Shown here one piece after another: positions 5,556-6,804 of a DNA stretch of 6,804 bases. The stretch is from the NCBI GenBank assembly GCA_015522345.1, contig WAML01000047.1, positions 1-6,804 of the forward strand. Reading direction: 5' to 3'. The stretch is from Desulfurococcales archaeon. Its GTDB lineage: Archaea > Thermoproteota > Thermoprotei_A > Sulfolobales > Desulfurococcaceae. The position numbers and the translations under genes were made by a program. The notes under the pieces are model-generated. The model did no database searches, was not told the DNA's origin, and worked only from the letters and a program-made list of their open reading frames with translations. Each line of letters begins with the position of its first letter. Position 1 is the first letter of the stretch.

Positions 5556-6804
5556 TCAAGCCTTACATTTTAGCCTACGAGATAATCTACGAGACTCCAA
5601 CTGATCCTCTATATCTATATTCCATAAATCATATTCTTCCATAGAATCAATTAAATTCATTAGATCATCGGTGGTTATCTGCATTCGTTTTTCTATTTCC
5701 CTAACCTTTTCTAGGGAAGCCCTTGTAATAACTTTTTTAGTACCCACAAGACAATATTCTTTTACTCTTATTGAATAACTATAAGTACCTATTATTCGAG
5801 CTAATTCAGCTATTTCATTTTTATCAAAACCTATTAACGGCCTTAATACAGGAATATCAGCTGCTTCATCAATAGTATAGAGGTTATCCAATGTTTGCGA
5901 AGCCACTTGTCCAAGACTTTCTCCCGTTACCAGAGCTTTTGCATTTACTTTCCTAGCTAACATACTAGCAATTCTCATCATTAACCTCCTAAGAATAATG
6001 ACGATATAGTGTTCTGGAACATAAAGTGCTATCTTCGGAATTAAGCGTCTTAAATTAATCACATATAGTTTAGGCCTATACCCATACCCCCATCTATTAA
6101 TCAATGCTTTTGCTACAAGCAATACATTCTCAACCTGCTCTCTTCCACCAATATCAAATAATAAGAAGTCTACTTCACAGCCTCTTTTCATCATAAGCCA
6201 AGACGCTACAGGAGAATCTATTCCTCCAGAAAATAGAGAAATAACTTTACCTTCGCTACCTATAGGTAGTCCTCCAGGCCCCTTAACTATTTTATCGTAG
6301 AAGTAAACTGTAGATCCTCTAATCTCTATATACGCGGTATATTCTGGATTCTCTAGATCCACCTTTAGCTTACTTAGCTCAACTAATTTTTTACCAACAA
6401 TTTTTTTAACATCCATACTAGTAAAACTATGTTGCCCAACTCTATGAACCTCAACAGCAAAAGTATCCCCATTAATTCTTTTAATAAAGAATTTAACTGC
6501 TTTATTAACTAGGTCGTCTAATCCAGTAAACTTCGTTTTCACAGCTGGCGAAACACTTACGACACCCATGACTTTTGATAATACATACGCGGATCTATTA
6601 CATTCTTCTTCATTATCAAAGCTATTAACAATTATTCTACCATATATTCTAGACACAGACCTATACTTTACGTTGTTCTTATTCAGTGCATCTATAATGT
6701 TTCTTTTAAGCCTCTTTTCCATTCTATTTCTCGTTTCCTTACCTTTAACAGCGATTTCACCGTACCGGACAATGTTTACCCACTCACCATAAATACTCTT
6801 GTTA
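5556..6804 (-). CDS. thiI: ThiI, tRNA 4-thiouridine sulfurtransferase (5' end outside window)
   Basis: ThiI adenylates U8 of tRNA and replaces its oxygen with sulfur to make s4U; in some organisms it also serves thiamine thiazole synthesis. The frame stays open to the window edge and gives 415 residues. Counted from the first whole codon (6803), residues 10-19 carry the N-terminal signature IVRYGEIAVKGK. A start at the ATG at 6722 would remove it, and no in-frame ATG, GTG or TTG lies before that ATG, so the real start is beyond 6804. Next come the ferredoxin-like region, the THUMP domain (about 87-172), the PP-loop SGGIDS (192-197) that binds ATP, and TGESLGQVASQT (293-304). Cys351 in KEYC matches E. 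coli Cys344. There is no rhodanese domain carrying a second persulfide cysteine, as is usual in archaea, and no CxxC. The sulfur donor is thus unclear; the convergent E1-like gene hints at a protein thiocarboxylate, but that is inference. Confidence 0.94.
   Translation of the reverse strand, partial: NKSIYGEWVNIVRYGEIAVKGKETRNRMEKRLKRNIIDALNKNNVKYRSVSRIYGRIIVNSFDNEEECNRSAYVLSKVMGVVSVSPAVKTKFTGLDDLVNKAVKFFIKRINGDTFAVEVHRVGQHSFTSMDVKKIVGKKLVELSKLKVDLENPEYTAYIEIRGSTVYFYDKIVKGPGGLPIGSEGKVISLFSGGIDSPVASWLMMKRGCEVDFLLFDIGGREQVENVLLVAKALINRWGYGYRPKLYVINLRRLIPKIALYVPEHYIVIILRRLMMRIASMLARKVNAKALVTGESLGQVASQTLDNLYTIDEAADIPVLRPLIGFDKNEIAELARIIGTYSYSIRVKEYCLVGTKKVITRASLEKVREIEKRMQITTDDLMNLIDSMEEYDLWNIDIEDQLESRRLSRRLKCKA

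Overview
The window looks like hyperthermophilic Crenarchaeota, most likely Desulfurococcales of the Staphylothermus type (inference, not a database match). The DNA is AT-rich with heavy AGA/AGG and ATA codon use. Genes are preceded by TTATATA-type TATA boxes about 35-45 bases before the start, with either GGTGA-type ribosome-binding sites or apparently leaderless starts. ThiI lacks a rhodanese domain, as in archaea.

Layout: (1) 1-165 is the 3' end of a + strand gene, possibly a radical-SAM activating-enzyme homologue. (2) 166-345 is a promoter-bearing gap. (3) 346-1455 (+) encodes a two-domain M24 'pita-bread' (prolidase-type) protein that has lost most of the dimetal ligands. (4) 1456-1860 (-) encodes a NikR-like ribbon-helix-helix metal regulator. 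Its stop codon touches the stop codon of the M24 gene. (5) 1861-1986 is a divergent control region with repeated ATATAATAACT elements. (6) 1987-3798 (+) encodes a P1B heavy-metal-transporting ATPase with an unusual CPS membrane motif. (7) 3842-4359 is a badly decayed gene on the + strand, perhaps once ferritin-like. (8) 4456-5538 (+) encodes an E1-like ThiF/MoeB/UbaA adenylyltransferase. (9) 5556-6804 (-) encodes ThiI, the tRNA 4-thiouridine sulfurtransferase. Its true N-terminus lies outside the window.

Two functional themes appear. The first is metal homeostasis: a NikR-type regulator is divergent from a metal pump. Both carry a single substitution at a conserved metal ligand (His to Leu in the regulator, CPC to CPS in the pump), which suggests a metal specificity that cannot be copied from the E. 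coli NikR and ZntA paradigms. The second is sulfur transfer: an E1-like activator of thiocarboxylate carrier proteins is convergent with ThiI. The small ubiquitin-like partner is not in the window.

The most unusual observations are the apparently metal-free M24 protein, the altered ligand sets of the regulator/ATPase pair, the repeated element in their shared control region, and the relic gene downstream of the pump. I see no CRISPR array, tRNA, rRNA, insertion sequence or origin.
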